A stretch of 64,000 bases of DNA, taken from positions 1-64,000 of the forward strand of contig VXCM01001351.1 in the NCBI GenBank assembly GCA_014773175.1, written 5' to 3'. Shown here in pieces: positions 11,253 to 22,600 of the stretch (position 1 is its first letter; each line of letters begins with the position of its first letter). The notes beneath the pieces were generated by a model that saw only the letters and a program-made list of their open reading frames with translations, made no database searches and was not told the origin of the DNA. The DNA comes from Lucifuga dentata (Eukaryota; Chordata; Actinopteri; Ophidiiformes; Bythitidae). The position numbers and the translations under genes were made by a program.

Positions 11253-13558
11253 ATGAATGAATGGATGAAGAGAGAAAATATGGTTGCAAAAAGTTAATTA
11301 AAAAAAAGTCTGGAAAATGAAATAAAATAAATATTGGATCAACTGAATGACTACAAGAATAACAGAAAGGAAATAAGAAAATTACTAAACTAACAGATGT
11401 GTAGAAGACATTGTAGAATATAAGGGAAATAATAGGAAATTCAGTAAAAGCCAAGGCAAAAATCATTTTAACTGGGTAAGAAGATAAAATGAGTAAACAC
11501 ATTAATGAGGTAAATACGTTTGGAATTTTATAAAATAGTATAAAACTCATTAAGACTGAAGCATTCACACGACTGAATCCTACTAAAAAAAAAACCTAAT
11601 AAGCGACTCGAACTATTATTTTACTAAAAAAAATCAAATGTTCTGCGTTTTGCTTTTCTGTTTTCATTCATTTCATTTGATGATTCACATTCAGGCCTTA
11701 AAATAACTGTGCATTTCCTGCCCTGCAGCAGGATGTGCAGGGTTAAATTTTCACTCCGACAGATTTTAAAGTGCTTCTTCCTCTTCATCTTTGTACCTTT
11801 CTGTTTTTCTATATCTTTATTTTCCCAAACACAAGCAAAGTGAGGACTTTACTTTCTTCCAACTGTCTGACTTGTTGAAATCAAACATTCCTGCTCGACT
11901 TGCATCCAACTGAAATTGTCCTGAAAAGGCAGGCTGGGTAGAAATATTATGACATGTCGGCGCTCCAAATGGATTATGTTTCAATATCAGTCAGGACAGA
12001 GAGGGGGGAGGAGGGAGAGAGTGCATGTGTTGGATGCAGATGGCTTTAAATTGCTGCCTTTGTTTTCCATCAGGCGTGAGGCGTTCACTTCCCTTATCTT
12101 TCAGACAAAGCGCGGTTGGCTGATGTTCTGGGTAAATGAGCTGTCTGTATTTCCTTCACCTCGCCTTCTTGTTTTCACTTCCTGCTCAAGGTTGAGATGT
12201 TGCCTCGCTGACTTGAAGCTCGAGCCGCTCAGGCGTCTCCCACTTTGCTGCTCTGCACACCCTGATGCCTCTGGAGGTGCAATTACCAATCCTCACATGC
12301 ATTCCGGGCTGCCCATGCATATGATCCCTTTTGCTTTCACTGTTGTTTCTCTCTCTCTCTCTCTCTCTATTTTTCAGCGTTATTAGCAATGACACACGGC
12401 GAGGTATTTGCAGGTAGAGGAGTTAATAGCCCAGAGATGTCTGTCTGACTCACCTGCAGTCCATTTAACTTTTTACAGGCCAGGTTTCAGGGCACGTCTT
12501 TAGTCTGATGTCTCTGTTCGCCACGCTGCAAAAATCAAGCAAGCAACACTAGCAAAATACTCTGTAATGTATTGAAATGGTGCATTATTGAGTTTTAAAA
12601 AAATCTGCCAGTGAAATGAGGAAAATTTCTTGAAAGTTTCATAAAATTTGGGTGATGACAACACACTACCTGAGCTTCAAATTAGTCATAAAGCATGTCA
12701 TTTAAAGCTTCCTGTATGTAGTGAAACTTTAGAAATTCTGCCATTTCTACCCAATTTATGAATTTGGATCCTATGACGATAAAGTGCGGATGACTCAGTG
12801 TATCATCACGACTACAGCAAGATCCAGAAAACGTCCTGCAGAAATATCTTCATTGAACAAATGTGACTAAACAGAAACGCTGCAGCACATTAAGCGGTTA
12901 AAACAAAAGGTGAAAAGTGAAACAGTTTCAGTCCTTGACAAAGTGCACGGCAGCTTTAAAAGCGAGAGGAAAATAAGCATCCCTGTCCTCCATCATCCTC
13001 TCATCCTGCTGACCTCCACACATGGTATAGCACACTCACAGCAAAAAGGGAGAGAGGAAGGGAGGAAGAGAATGATTGCATATCTGAAGCAGGGAGAGAG
13101 CGGGTATGGATGGAAGAGGAGTGACACGGTCGGACACATCTTTGCTTTCTTATTAGCGAGGGCCTGTACGGACACTTTGGCTCTTTTTTATGGGGTCCAT
13201 GATGAAACCCTCTTCCTGCATCTGTGGAAAAATGGCCGGGGGGGAAANTTTTTTATGGGGTCCATGATGAAACCCTCTTCCTGCATCTGTGGAAAAATGG
13301 CCGGGGGGGAAATCACTGATGAGAATCACTCAAAGACAGGGAGATGTCAACAGGCCCATAATGATAGCTGATGGCCTCAGAACACTCTCCCCTTCTCCCT
13401 CTCAGCCTCACCTGCCCAAGTTGCTCTGTACTTGAAAACATAATTAGAGGTAAAACAGAGAGACGGAAGCTTTATCCCTGTGTTTTCTGTAAGCAATGCT
13501 CTTTGTTTTATACGTCTGGGAGTCCTTTTTCCTCCCCCTGTCTCTTTCACTTCACGGG

Positions 13559-13589
<31 letters not shown>

Positions 13590-14940
13590 TAAGAAGGAGG
13601 AGGAGAGCTCTCTCTGTGAGATGCCAAGGTGCTCCCAGTCCATTGTGCTGCTGGCTGTCAGGTTAAATTAGGGAGTACAGGCTCGGTGAGTGTAAAAAAA
13701 TCAATACTTGATGGAAGATTGCTCCCCGGAAAATCTGTTTTGATTCCAGGATTAATTCTTGACCAAAGGCTCCAGCAAAATGACATGCCATTAGCCTGAA
13801 AATGAACACATTCTGCAGTGGAAATTGGATGGAAATGTGTCAGGTGATTGCCCCGGCTGCTTGTTTTGACTCTTGCAGCGAGGGGACGGAAGGTGTGGCA
13901 GGCGTGAATGAGGCCTCGGGGCCGACTCCATTTCCACAACACAGACAGCTCCGGCGTGGCCCCGCGGTATTCTCAGGGCCATTGTTGACCAGCAGCTGCA
14001 AATGCACTCCACCTTGGTGAAATGCATTTCTATCTCTCCTGAGTTTTAAAGCGTGGCATGAAAAATGAGAAATCTGAAAATAAAACAACAAGGTTTTTTT
14101 TTTTTCTCCCTCTGNGTGGCATGAAAAATGAGAAATCTGAAAATAAAACAACAAGGTTTTTTTTTTTTCTCCCTCTGTACTCAACAGTGTGAAAAAGGAG
14201 GAGAAATTCATTATTGATGAGTGAATAATGTGTTTGTCATGACGGCTGACATTTTCCTGTTTGAAAACTTCAACAGGAAGCATTAAAGTTGCTCTGGACA
14301 GCGATGTGAACATCCCGTGCATTTAGCCTGCACATCTGTGTGGATGTTGTCACGGAGAAAGCGTGCAACGATTTCTGACACCCAACAACACTTTGCTGAT
14401 ATCAACATTCCCATTTATTTATCTGTAATATTAAAATACCTGATTTTTTTTTTTTAATGATTTCAGTCCCAATTCATTTTTTCACTTCTTGAACTTCTTA
14501 TTATGCAAAAACATTTATTACTATGTGCATAAATGGGAATTTGATGAACATTATTCTTATATTTAAAAAACAAAACCAAGTTTTTGCATGAAGAATCAGT
14601 ATTTGAGTAAGCATTTATTATACTCAAAACCATTGGCTATAGTAAGAATTTTAGCCTAAAATTAAGGAAAAAATCATCAGTGGAATTAAATAGAAATTCA
14701 TTATCTAGGCACGTTATTCTTCACGGATTAAAGTATCAATAACAATCATAGTAAACTCACAAATTTATATCTTTAATTTGGTATAAAGATGTTAAAGTTT
14801 CTGATCAACCTCTGGAAATTAACACAGGATTCATAATGAATTTTTATCATTTATTTTATTGGTTAAAAAATAAAAGGAAGCAGAAGAGAGCCAAATACAA
14901 ACATTCATGTTGTTGTTTTGGATAAAATAACACAATTACA
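11253..14940. other. Intergenic region between pou6f2 and yae1
   Basis: No exon can be supported. The section from about 13690 to 14050 is richer in unique, GC-balanced sequence than its surroundings and could be a conserved non-coding element. Assembly duplications flank the Ns at 13248 and 14115. CT/GA runs occur at 12350 and 13560. Confidence 0.45.
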
Positions 14941-14963
14941 CGTAATTAGCAAACTAAGTGTAA

Positions 14964-15065
14964 TGAAGAAGAAGAAGAAGAAGAAGAAGAAGAAGAAGAT
15001 GATGATGATTGGAGTGTTGTGACCTTGTTAAACTCATTTTATGGTTGAAATGTTGATGTCCTCAG

Positions 15066-15107
<42 letters not shown>

Positions 15108-15123
15108 GTNTTGATGTCCTCAG

Positions 15124-15165
<42 letters not shown>
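14964..15165. repeat. GAA and GT microsatellites
   Basis: A (GAA)n/(GAT)n run at 14964-15009 is followed by (GT)n runs at 15067-15104 and 15126-15162. The two GT runs are one locus repeated around the N at 15110, not two loci. Confidence 0.92.
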
Positions 15166-15213
15166 GTCATGAGTTTTGTAACGCCTGTGTAAAGTCAGCT
15201 TTCAACGGGGCTG

Positions 15214-15229
15214 TAGCGCCCCCTGCTGA
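15214..15229 (-). promoter_or_regulatory. CTCF-like motif upstream of yae1
   Basis: Read on the minus strand, this site is TCAGCAGGGGGCGCTA, a very close match to the vertebrate CTCF core (CCASCAGGGGGCGC). It lies about 0.66 kb upstream of the yae1 start, in the gap between pou6f2 and yae1. Fish repeats can carry similar words, so binding is unproven. Confidence 0.5.
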
Positions 15230-15496
15230 GAGACAGTTGCAGGTGCTTATATACATGATGATTACTTTGAGAGTAATAATCAATTCCTTTTAAAGTAATC
15301 TAAATAAATAATTTGATAGTAAATAGATCATTTAAAATAGCACATACAGCAACATAAATTTAAATAACGCAAAACACTTGTCTCATGGTAAACATTCAGA
15401 ATTATTATTTTTTAATTCTTTTAATACAATTCTATCAGATCTTTTTTTTAATGAAAATGCATCATTTTTTATTATTTTGTATTTGCATTTATTTTC

Positions 15497-15529
<33 letters not shown>

Positions 15530-15583
15530 ACATTTGTTATATATTTATATCAAGTTTGAGTCGGGAATAGGGCGCCTGTAGAG

Positions 15584-15591
15584 TGACGTCA
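15584..15591 (+). promoter_or_regulatory. yae1: CRE (TGACGTCA) in the probable yae1 promoter
   Basis: This perfect palindromic CREB/ATF site lies about 285 bp upstream of the chosen yae1 start codon. Perfect CREs close to start sites are typical of broadly expressed promoters. Confidence 0.5.
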
Positions 15592-15875
15592 TATCCTGTT
15601 TGAAGCAGCTGGTGTTGTGTTCAATAATAGTAGTGATTTTGGATTTTAGTCATTATCTTAAGATCGCTTCCGCACAATATCACAGCTCTTTGCTTAGATT
15701 AATGACTATGCAAAGAGCAGTGATTAAAAACGTATTTAATCATGCTCATTAATCATGTCTTGAAAATTCTGCTTATTAGCGGTGGAGTTTCCCCTTAAGT
15801 CGCAGGATGATGACGGATCAGCTGCAGGAAAACACACGCATTTCTTCTCAAAACGAGTTTTATTTTACTCTCATC

Positions 15876-17880
15876 ATGTCCTGGCTGAAATCTGTCCCTG
15901 CTACCTGGAATGGAGAAGATATTTTTGATGAAGACGACGACGATCTTCATCTGCAAAGTAGAGAGTGGACGATAAACATGAAGAGACGAATTCGGGTAAT
16001 GTGGCGAACAGACGCTGAATGTAGATTCTTACTCAACTTCTAGTTTACTTAATTTTCAGTTTTTACTAAGAAAAAACTACAAGTCTGAAATTTGGTTTGG
16101 TTTAAAATGACTCGTCCAGGCCCAGCCGGTTTTTATGTAGATCTGGATTTATTGGGTCTTGGAAAACAAATGTGAAATTGTTGTTTTTTTCTATTTCTCC
16201 ATGTAATTTGAACGTCTCACAAATCTGTAGCTGTTTGCAAAAGTCTTTAGGTATTAATTTAGTTTAAGTTCGATCTGGACAACAAGAATCGTAAGAAAGC
16301 CTGTGAATGCTGGAATCTGATTGTCTGACTGAGAACAGCGACATTTTAGAGGAGTAATCATGGAGAATCCAGCTTGTTACATCAGCTGATCACGTTATTA
16401 AAGCAGTGTATGTGTGTGTCAACAGGACGGGTACGTGGACGGTGTGGACGCCGGGGAGGACGCCTTCCTTCAGGTGGGCTTTAAAGAAGGCTTCAGAGAA
16501 GGAGCGGCTCAGACTGTGGTTGTGGGTCACCTGAAAGGGATTGTCAGGTAAAGCATCATATGTGGATTTAGCAGTTATCTGACAGTCGTTTATTTTGAGC
16601 TGTTAATTTTTTTTTTTTTTTTTNTTTTTTTTTTTTTTTTTAGCATTATTCCCATTATTCCCAGAGCCTGATGAAATCAAATATGACAACATTTATGAGT
16701 TGGGTCACTGAGGGGGAAAAAAATCATTATAAAAATGGTTTTTATTACAAACTGTCATGAAGTCTTTAAGATCAGGAAAAGAACACTGAAACTACATCGC
16801 CAGCAATAAGCAAAATCCAAGATGCTGTCTAGTCTCACATCACTGTGATATTAAGTCAGTATATCTCCAGACTCAAAAAATAATTCTTATTCTTTTTAAA
16901 TTGACATCCTACATTTACTACAAGGAGCAAAAAAAATTGTTTTTGCGCCACTGACTCATGAACAAAAATTTTACCTACATTGAATCTGTGGTCAGGGATG
17001 TCATGGCAGGTGTTCTGTACAGATTTTAGAACACAACATGTACATGTGTAGCGCTGAGCCCAAGGTATACTGTGTATTTTTGATGCCAATATTGATATTT
17101 AAAAGCAAAAATTTGCATAAATGAACAGGATTTCTCCCAGACTGATCAGAGATAATTGAGATTATTAGAGAAGTGATTTTTCTTATTGCTCAGTTCATTC
17201 ATGCACCTACGCACCCTTAGAAAACAGAGTTCATTTACACACTCATTTGCAGTATTCTCCTGTAAAGACTTAAGGCCTTTCTTGCACAGAAACATCATGA
17301 GTCTCTTTTGTTCTGGCCTCTTTTCTGTTCAACAGAGGCCTGCCCAGCGAATTCTCTCTCCCACTGTATTCACACTGTTGCCCTTTGTCTTCCATGCCAC
17401 AGTGCTATATCATGCTGGTGTCAGTTCCAGCATCCGAAAAGCCCCGTCCCGGCCTCTGTGACTGACCTCCTTCAGCGGGTTTCACAGTATGAGGACAACA
17501 TCGTGGAGAGCTTGAGAAAGGCTTTGGAGAACCCTCCTCCCAGTGTGAGTGACATCTCAGAGAGCAAGAAGGACCTGGAGGTGGACCATGGAGCTCCTGG
17601 CTGCTGTGGAGAGACATGCGAAAAGTCAGACTGCTGCAGGAAAGGAGAAGACATGAAACTGGGCGCTTCTCATTGTCATCAGACACAAAATCGCAGCTCA
17701 GGCTCTCATGAAAGCCTGAACCAGCTTTTGCAGCGCTGCATGGATGTAGTCCTTGAGCTTGGACTGCCACAGGAGCTGATAGGACGCATACAGGAGCTGA
17801 AGAACATGAAGCCAGAATTACATGTTTGGGACCAGAGCAGTACATGGCTGACCTGTAAAACAAGTCAGATTTTACAGTGA
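15876..17880 (+). CDS. yae1: Yae1 domain-containing protein 1 (ABCE1 Fe-S maturation factor)
   Basis: Three exons, 15876-15995, 16426-16547 and 17403-17880, join in phase to give 239 aa. All junctions are GT-AG. In yeast and human, YAE1 with LTO1 forms an adaptor that brings the cytosolic iron-sulfur assembly machinery to the ribosome-recycling ATPase ABCE1. Exon 1 encodes MSWLKS and an acidic stretch before REW, as in the human N-terminus. Exon 2 encodes the deca-GX3 signature with glycines at 42, 46, 50, 58, 62 and 66. Exon 3 was placed at 17403 because only that acceptor (TGCCACAG) restores the conserved S-A-x-x-x-W-C segment; earlier AGs give the wrong frame. I chose the second in-frame ATG, since human YAE1 also begins MSW. 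An upstream ATG at 15807 is in frame. The Cys-rich C-terminal half is diverged. Confidence 0.92.
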
Positions 17881-19197
17881 CTTTGATATGCAAGACTATA
17901 AAGTCTTATGGACTTTGTTGTATATGATGTAAAATAGAATTTTGCATTTCAGTAATTTCAGAATTTCTATAAGATGGTTGCTATAGATTTATGAATCTCT
18001 GTTCTTACACATATTTACACTGTTGTTGACCTAATTGAAAATGCTTATTCACTTGTTTTTCTTGGTGTATTGTTAGACAATAATTATTTGTAAAACACAC
18101 AATATAACACAGGGATTAATGATTAGTAAATTGATCATTTAGTTGACTTACAGAAAAATAATTTTAATCAACTAATCATGAAGTTTTTCCACAGTAAAGT
18201 GTACAGTGTTTGCTGCTGGGTCTTGCTGTTCCTCACATTATTATTGTTGTTGTTGTTAAGAAATTAAAGTGATCATTTTTCATTACTATATGAAACATAG
18301 TTATTCACATCACATGCAGAAGAAAAGTTAGCTAGCTCTTACTTTTCACTTTAAAACTATTTCAATCATCTCGTTTGATACTGATGCATCTACAACTTTC
18401 CTATTCATTATCCTCTAACTATAACATGTTTAAACACGGTGTGCATGCGGAGTTTTAGAGATTCCGAGGGCTCCCTGAATGCCGCTTTACTCTTTTGGCG
18501 CAGGAGTGTGACGTCTTCGTGACACATTTGGACCGAGCCGTGACCCTGCTGCTCTGTAAACGGTTTATACCAGTAGATATCCGCAAAAATAGGTAAAATA
18601 CCCGCTATTAACGGTACGTGCGTTGTTAAACGATAACGGTTTCGTGAGTATTTGCGGTCACCGGAATGCAGCGGTGTTTTTTTATGAACTGAGAGCACTC
18701 TGCGGAAGCGCATGTTTGTATCCTAAGTTTACCTTTGCTAGCTGGTTAGCTAAACTAAGCCTGTTTTCTGACCAAAAACGTGAAACACGAGTTTACAGCA
18801 AAGATACTTTTACCTTATTTTGTGCCATTATTTCGACAGGCGACAGTTGTAACTAGTAACTATGGCAATAATACTTCAGTGTGCTGTGTTGGTTATACTG
18901 TAATCATTCTCACACTTCCTGGTGACATTAATATACGTTTGGTTTATATGTTTTATCAGGCAAAATCACTGTAATCATCATCGATTTTGTTGAACATTTC
19001 ACTGTCACTAAAAAAATTTACAGCGAGTCAGACTCATGATGAAGTTTAGCATTGCTGTGTTGACATGCGCATGTGTCATGTGTCACAACATGCAAGAAAA
19101 TGTGGTAGTTTGTGTTAAATAAGGCACAGTTTCAGCCATCTGATATCCAATAACGGAAACACAGATATCAAAAACAAATGCTTTTTTTTTTTTTAAN

Positions 19198-19231
<34 letters not shown>

Positions 19232-19392
19232 TAAACCAAAGAACACATGAAAAGAGTTTTGCTTTTACACTTAATATTCTGAGTTATGTGATAAAAGCAA
19301 ACAGAGAATAAAATGTTACCAAAAACATAAGCAGAAGCAGAACACATCATGTAGATTTATGCTTGTTTAATTATCTGTAGGTATCAGCCACA
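17881..19392. other. yae1 3' UTR and yae1-otulin spacer
   Basis: The start is yae1 3' UTR. The block at about 18420-18720 has more CpG than its surroundings and contains TGTGACGTCTTCGTGAC; it might be an upstream otulin promoter or untranslated exon. A poly-T/poly-A junction with an N sits at 19197. I cannot support a coding gene. Confidence 0.45.
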
Positions 19393-19602
19393 TTATGGTT
19401 GCTTCTTGGCTTTAGCACCACCTTGAAACGCTCCATCATGGACTCCTGAAATCTCGGTTGGTTTCGGTTCAGAGGTCAGGTCCTGACCTCCTGAGCAGCA
19501 GGAGCAGATGGGGAACTGCTGCTGTCCCCCTGCTGGTCCCTGTGGCACCGTGGAGGAGAGGAGTGGTTTGCTGCGGGATGACTCAAAGCCACTGGTACCC
19601 AT
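19393..19602 (-). CDS. Candidate 69-residue small protein, divergent from otulin
   Basis: An intact minus-strand frame starts with ATG 7 bp from the otulin start codon on the other strand and ends in TAA. The predicted product begins MGTSGFESSRSKP, has an FPICSCCSGG motif in the middle and ends GGAKAKKQP. It has no hydrophobic segment or signal peptide. I do not recognise the family. It may be a real microprotein sharing a bidirectional promoter with otulin, or a chance frame antisense to the otulin 5' UTR. Its varied, non-repetitive composition is the only argument in favour. Confidence 0.3.
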   Translation of the reverse strand: MGTSGFESSRSKPLLSSTVPQGPAGGQQQFPICSCCSGGQDLTSEPKPTEISGVHDGAFQGGAKAKKQP

Positions 19603-19609
19603 AGCTGAG

Positions 19610-22600
19610 ATGGCGGCGGTGGGCGTTTGCCAAAACAGTCCTGATGCAGATGACGATATGAAGTGAGTAACAGTTCCCTTTTTAAAGTCTGGGGACGTTC
19701 AGAGACCTCTAAGGGTTCCAGAAAGAGCTAAATATCTTTGATATTAATGGGTGAAAGTTTGAAATTCAATCATTGTTTTCTCCTCCTACACTATAGCAAG
19801 AAATTCATAATTTCACACATATCTTATGTCAATCATGTCTTATTTGTAAAATTTTCTCTGTGGTCTAAAATAGCAGCTTTAAAAAAACAAACAAAAAAAA
19901 ACTTTAGTCTTTTCTCATTTCATCAGAGATGTGACTCAGTTCAGATGAAACTTAGGCTGATTCAGTAGCATTTTTATTAAATCTGAATCCACAATCCAGT
20001 TACTGTTTTTCTAGTGAATGCTATTTGATCATATCTATCATATTCTAAAACATGTTTGTTGTTTTAAATAAATAACTTCCTGTATGTGTTTGCTAGTATA
20101 AAATAAGTTTGATCATAAATTCTTTATAAATGGCTCTTAAGGAGTCCAGGTTTTTGCCAACTTGGAACCAAATCCACAATGGAACTGGCTATCAAAACCC
20201 AGTTCCATTTGCATTCTGATTTGTGTGTTTTGCTTTATGTAACATTGCTCGTGTCCTCTGTGTCCCCCAGGAAAGCAACTGATGAGACCAGCATGAAGGC
20301 AGAGGAGGAGGAGAAGGAGGAGAAGAAGGAGGAGGCTGTGCAGGTGAAGCAGAGTGCTGAAGATGTAGAGACAAAAGCCTGTACGGCTCAGGAGAACGGA
20401 CCCTTACAGCAGATGGAAACCATAGAAACGCCAACAGTTTCTCCCAGCAGAGAGCCTGAACTCAGAGAAAACTCAGAGAAAACCACCACAGCACAAGAAG
20501 AAGAAGACGACGACGAGCAGGAAACTGCTGCCGACAGCAAACGAGCTGAACCTCTGCAATGCACTTTAGTCTCCCTGCAGACAGAACACGCTGCAGCTGA
20601 TCAGGAATTGTTTGTTGCAGCAAACGTGGTGCCAGAAGGCCATCCGGCATCAGCGCAGGCCAAAATCCCAGAGGCGGCCTATCCCGAAAACGCTTCGTGT
20701 ACCGAGACAGACGTGCTGAGCGATCACCTGACGGCAGGCGTTGCTCAGGGTGACGGTCGAGCAGCAGTTTGTGGCTCTGAAGTTGTAGAGAACGCTGTGG
20801 TCGAGCCGTCCGGGGAGATTTCTCTGTCGCTGCCAAACGCTGAGCTCTCTGCAGCTGTTTGTCAGGCGCCGTCCGCCTCCGTGGCCAATCAGGACACAGA
20901 GTCTCCCAGCCGGTAAGTCACACGGAACAAAAGCAACTTTCTGTTTCTATTTTTATAACGTATGAAATTAGGGCTTTTCATTTATCACTGTCATAATTTT
21001 TTTTAACCAATTTTGATCAACAATACCAGAATTTTTATGCATTTACAGATTTTCTCTGTCTTTACACAACCCAAAGTTGTTTCCCAGTGCAGCACAGTTT
21101 ATTGTAAAAATGTCTTCTTATCGTGATGGCAGCTCGCAATATGTAATAGAAAATAAAAAATGCACCAGAGTCTGTCAAAGTAAAAAACACAAACCATTAA
21201 ACTACACAGATGGTGTTTCTGTGTTCCAAGATTTACCTGCATTTTTGCATAATTGATTTATTCGGCTGTCCACCCAAATATTATTTAAAATGAATGCAGC
21301 TAATTAACTGTTAAAAAGAATACAAATGAGCTCTATGTATCATCCATAACTGGAATTGTATCATTCCATTTTCTTAATATTCTGAATGATGATGATAAGA
21401 ATGAAGTCTGAACAGAATCGGGATTGCAAGCAAAACGTGACCAGTCTTTAATGAATGTCTTTAAAATGTTTCTTCAGTCTGGTTAACAATCCAAAAACTC
21501 AAAGAAATCCAATTTAGAACTATAAAGTGAGAAGCTACAAATGTTTACCGTTTTTACTTTATAAATGACTGAAGATACACTGATTAATAATTTGGATATT
21601 AGAAGGTCTTATGGTGATATTTATTTGCCCTTTGTAAGTCACAGGCAGATTTAATATAGATTTTTTTCTCCTCTGGTTGTCCAGTATTGTGCCAAAACAG
21701 ACTGTTTTAGAAAACGGGAGCTCTTCAGTGTGCAAGGAGGCTGTAAAAAGCGCCGATGTCTCTGAAACTTCTGGTGGATCTGAGCCCACGGGACCTGGTC
21801 AGAGTGGAGTGGAGGGAGACTCTGCTGCACCAGCGACCACAGATCCAGCAGAAACCAGCCCGAGGTCAGCAGGTTCAGATTTTATGAAAGCAAAACAAGA
21901 TGTGTTTACATGAACTGCTTGTTTTTGATAGTCTGCTTATAACCACTAGGGGGCGTAAAACTCTCACAGGTAGTTGTAGGAGAAAAATCATTTTTGAATA
22001 TCCTCAGGGTTTTGTATAAACTTATGCTGTGTGCTAAATTGATGCCTTGAGGTAAAAAGTCCAAACCGTTGCACAGTGCTGTTGCTCTGTAAGCAACTTC
22101 TTTCATTAAAAAAAAAAATGACCATACCGGCCATTTTGCATGTTTGAGCAAACAAACAAAAAAGTAAATATATTCAATTTTCATACATGTAACGTAACAT
22201 GAACCGTATTTCAGCTTTCCTGATATTTTGCAAAATCTCTTAATCTTTCAAAATCAAATATTCAAGTGATACACCCACCTTAAAAATCCATGTTTTGCCT
22301 GCTAATAGTTTAAATTTTTCGATAAATGCAGGTTTTCTTTTGGTACTATATTCCCCGATGGAGACATACATTCACTCTGCGCTTTTTATTGCGCTTAAAT
22401 GCTAAAATTACATAACTTCTACAAAAAAAAAAAAAACCTGAATACACATCTTGTTCACGATGATGGATTACCTATCCCAAGAACGTTTCAAGTATCAACA
22501 AGTTGATTTTAATGGCGTACCAGAATGAACTGAAACCAAAGGCGGGAAGGTAGGAAAAACATTTTTAAATTCACTGTTCCAGTAGTATGCTTTGGGAAAT

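Noticed and set aside
17336..17402. Earlier acceptors for yae1 exon 3 (AACAG at 17335 and CCCAG at 17347)
   Set aside because: Both give the wrong frame for the conserved SWC and LLQRVSQYED segments; only 17403 fits.
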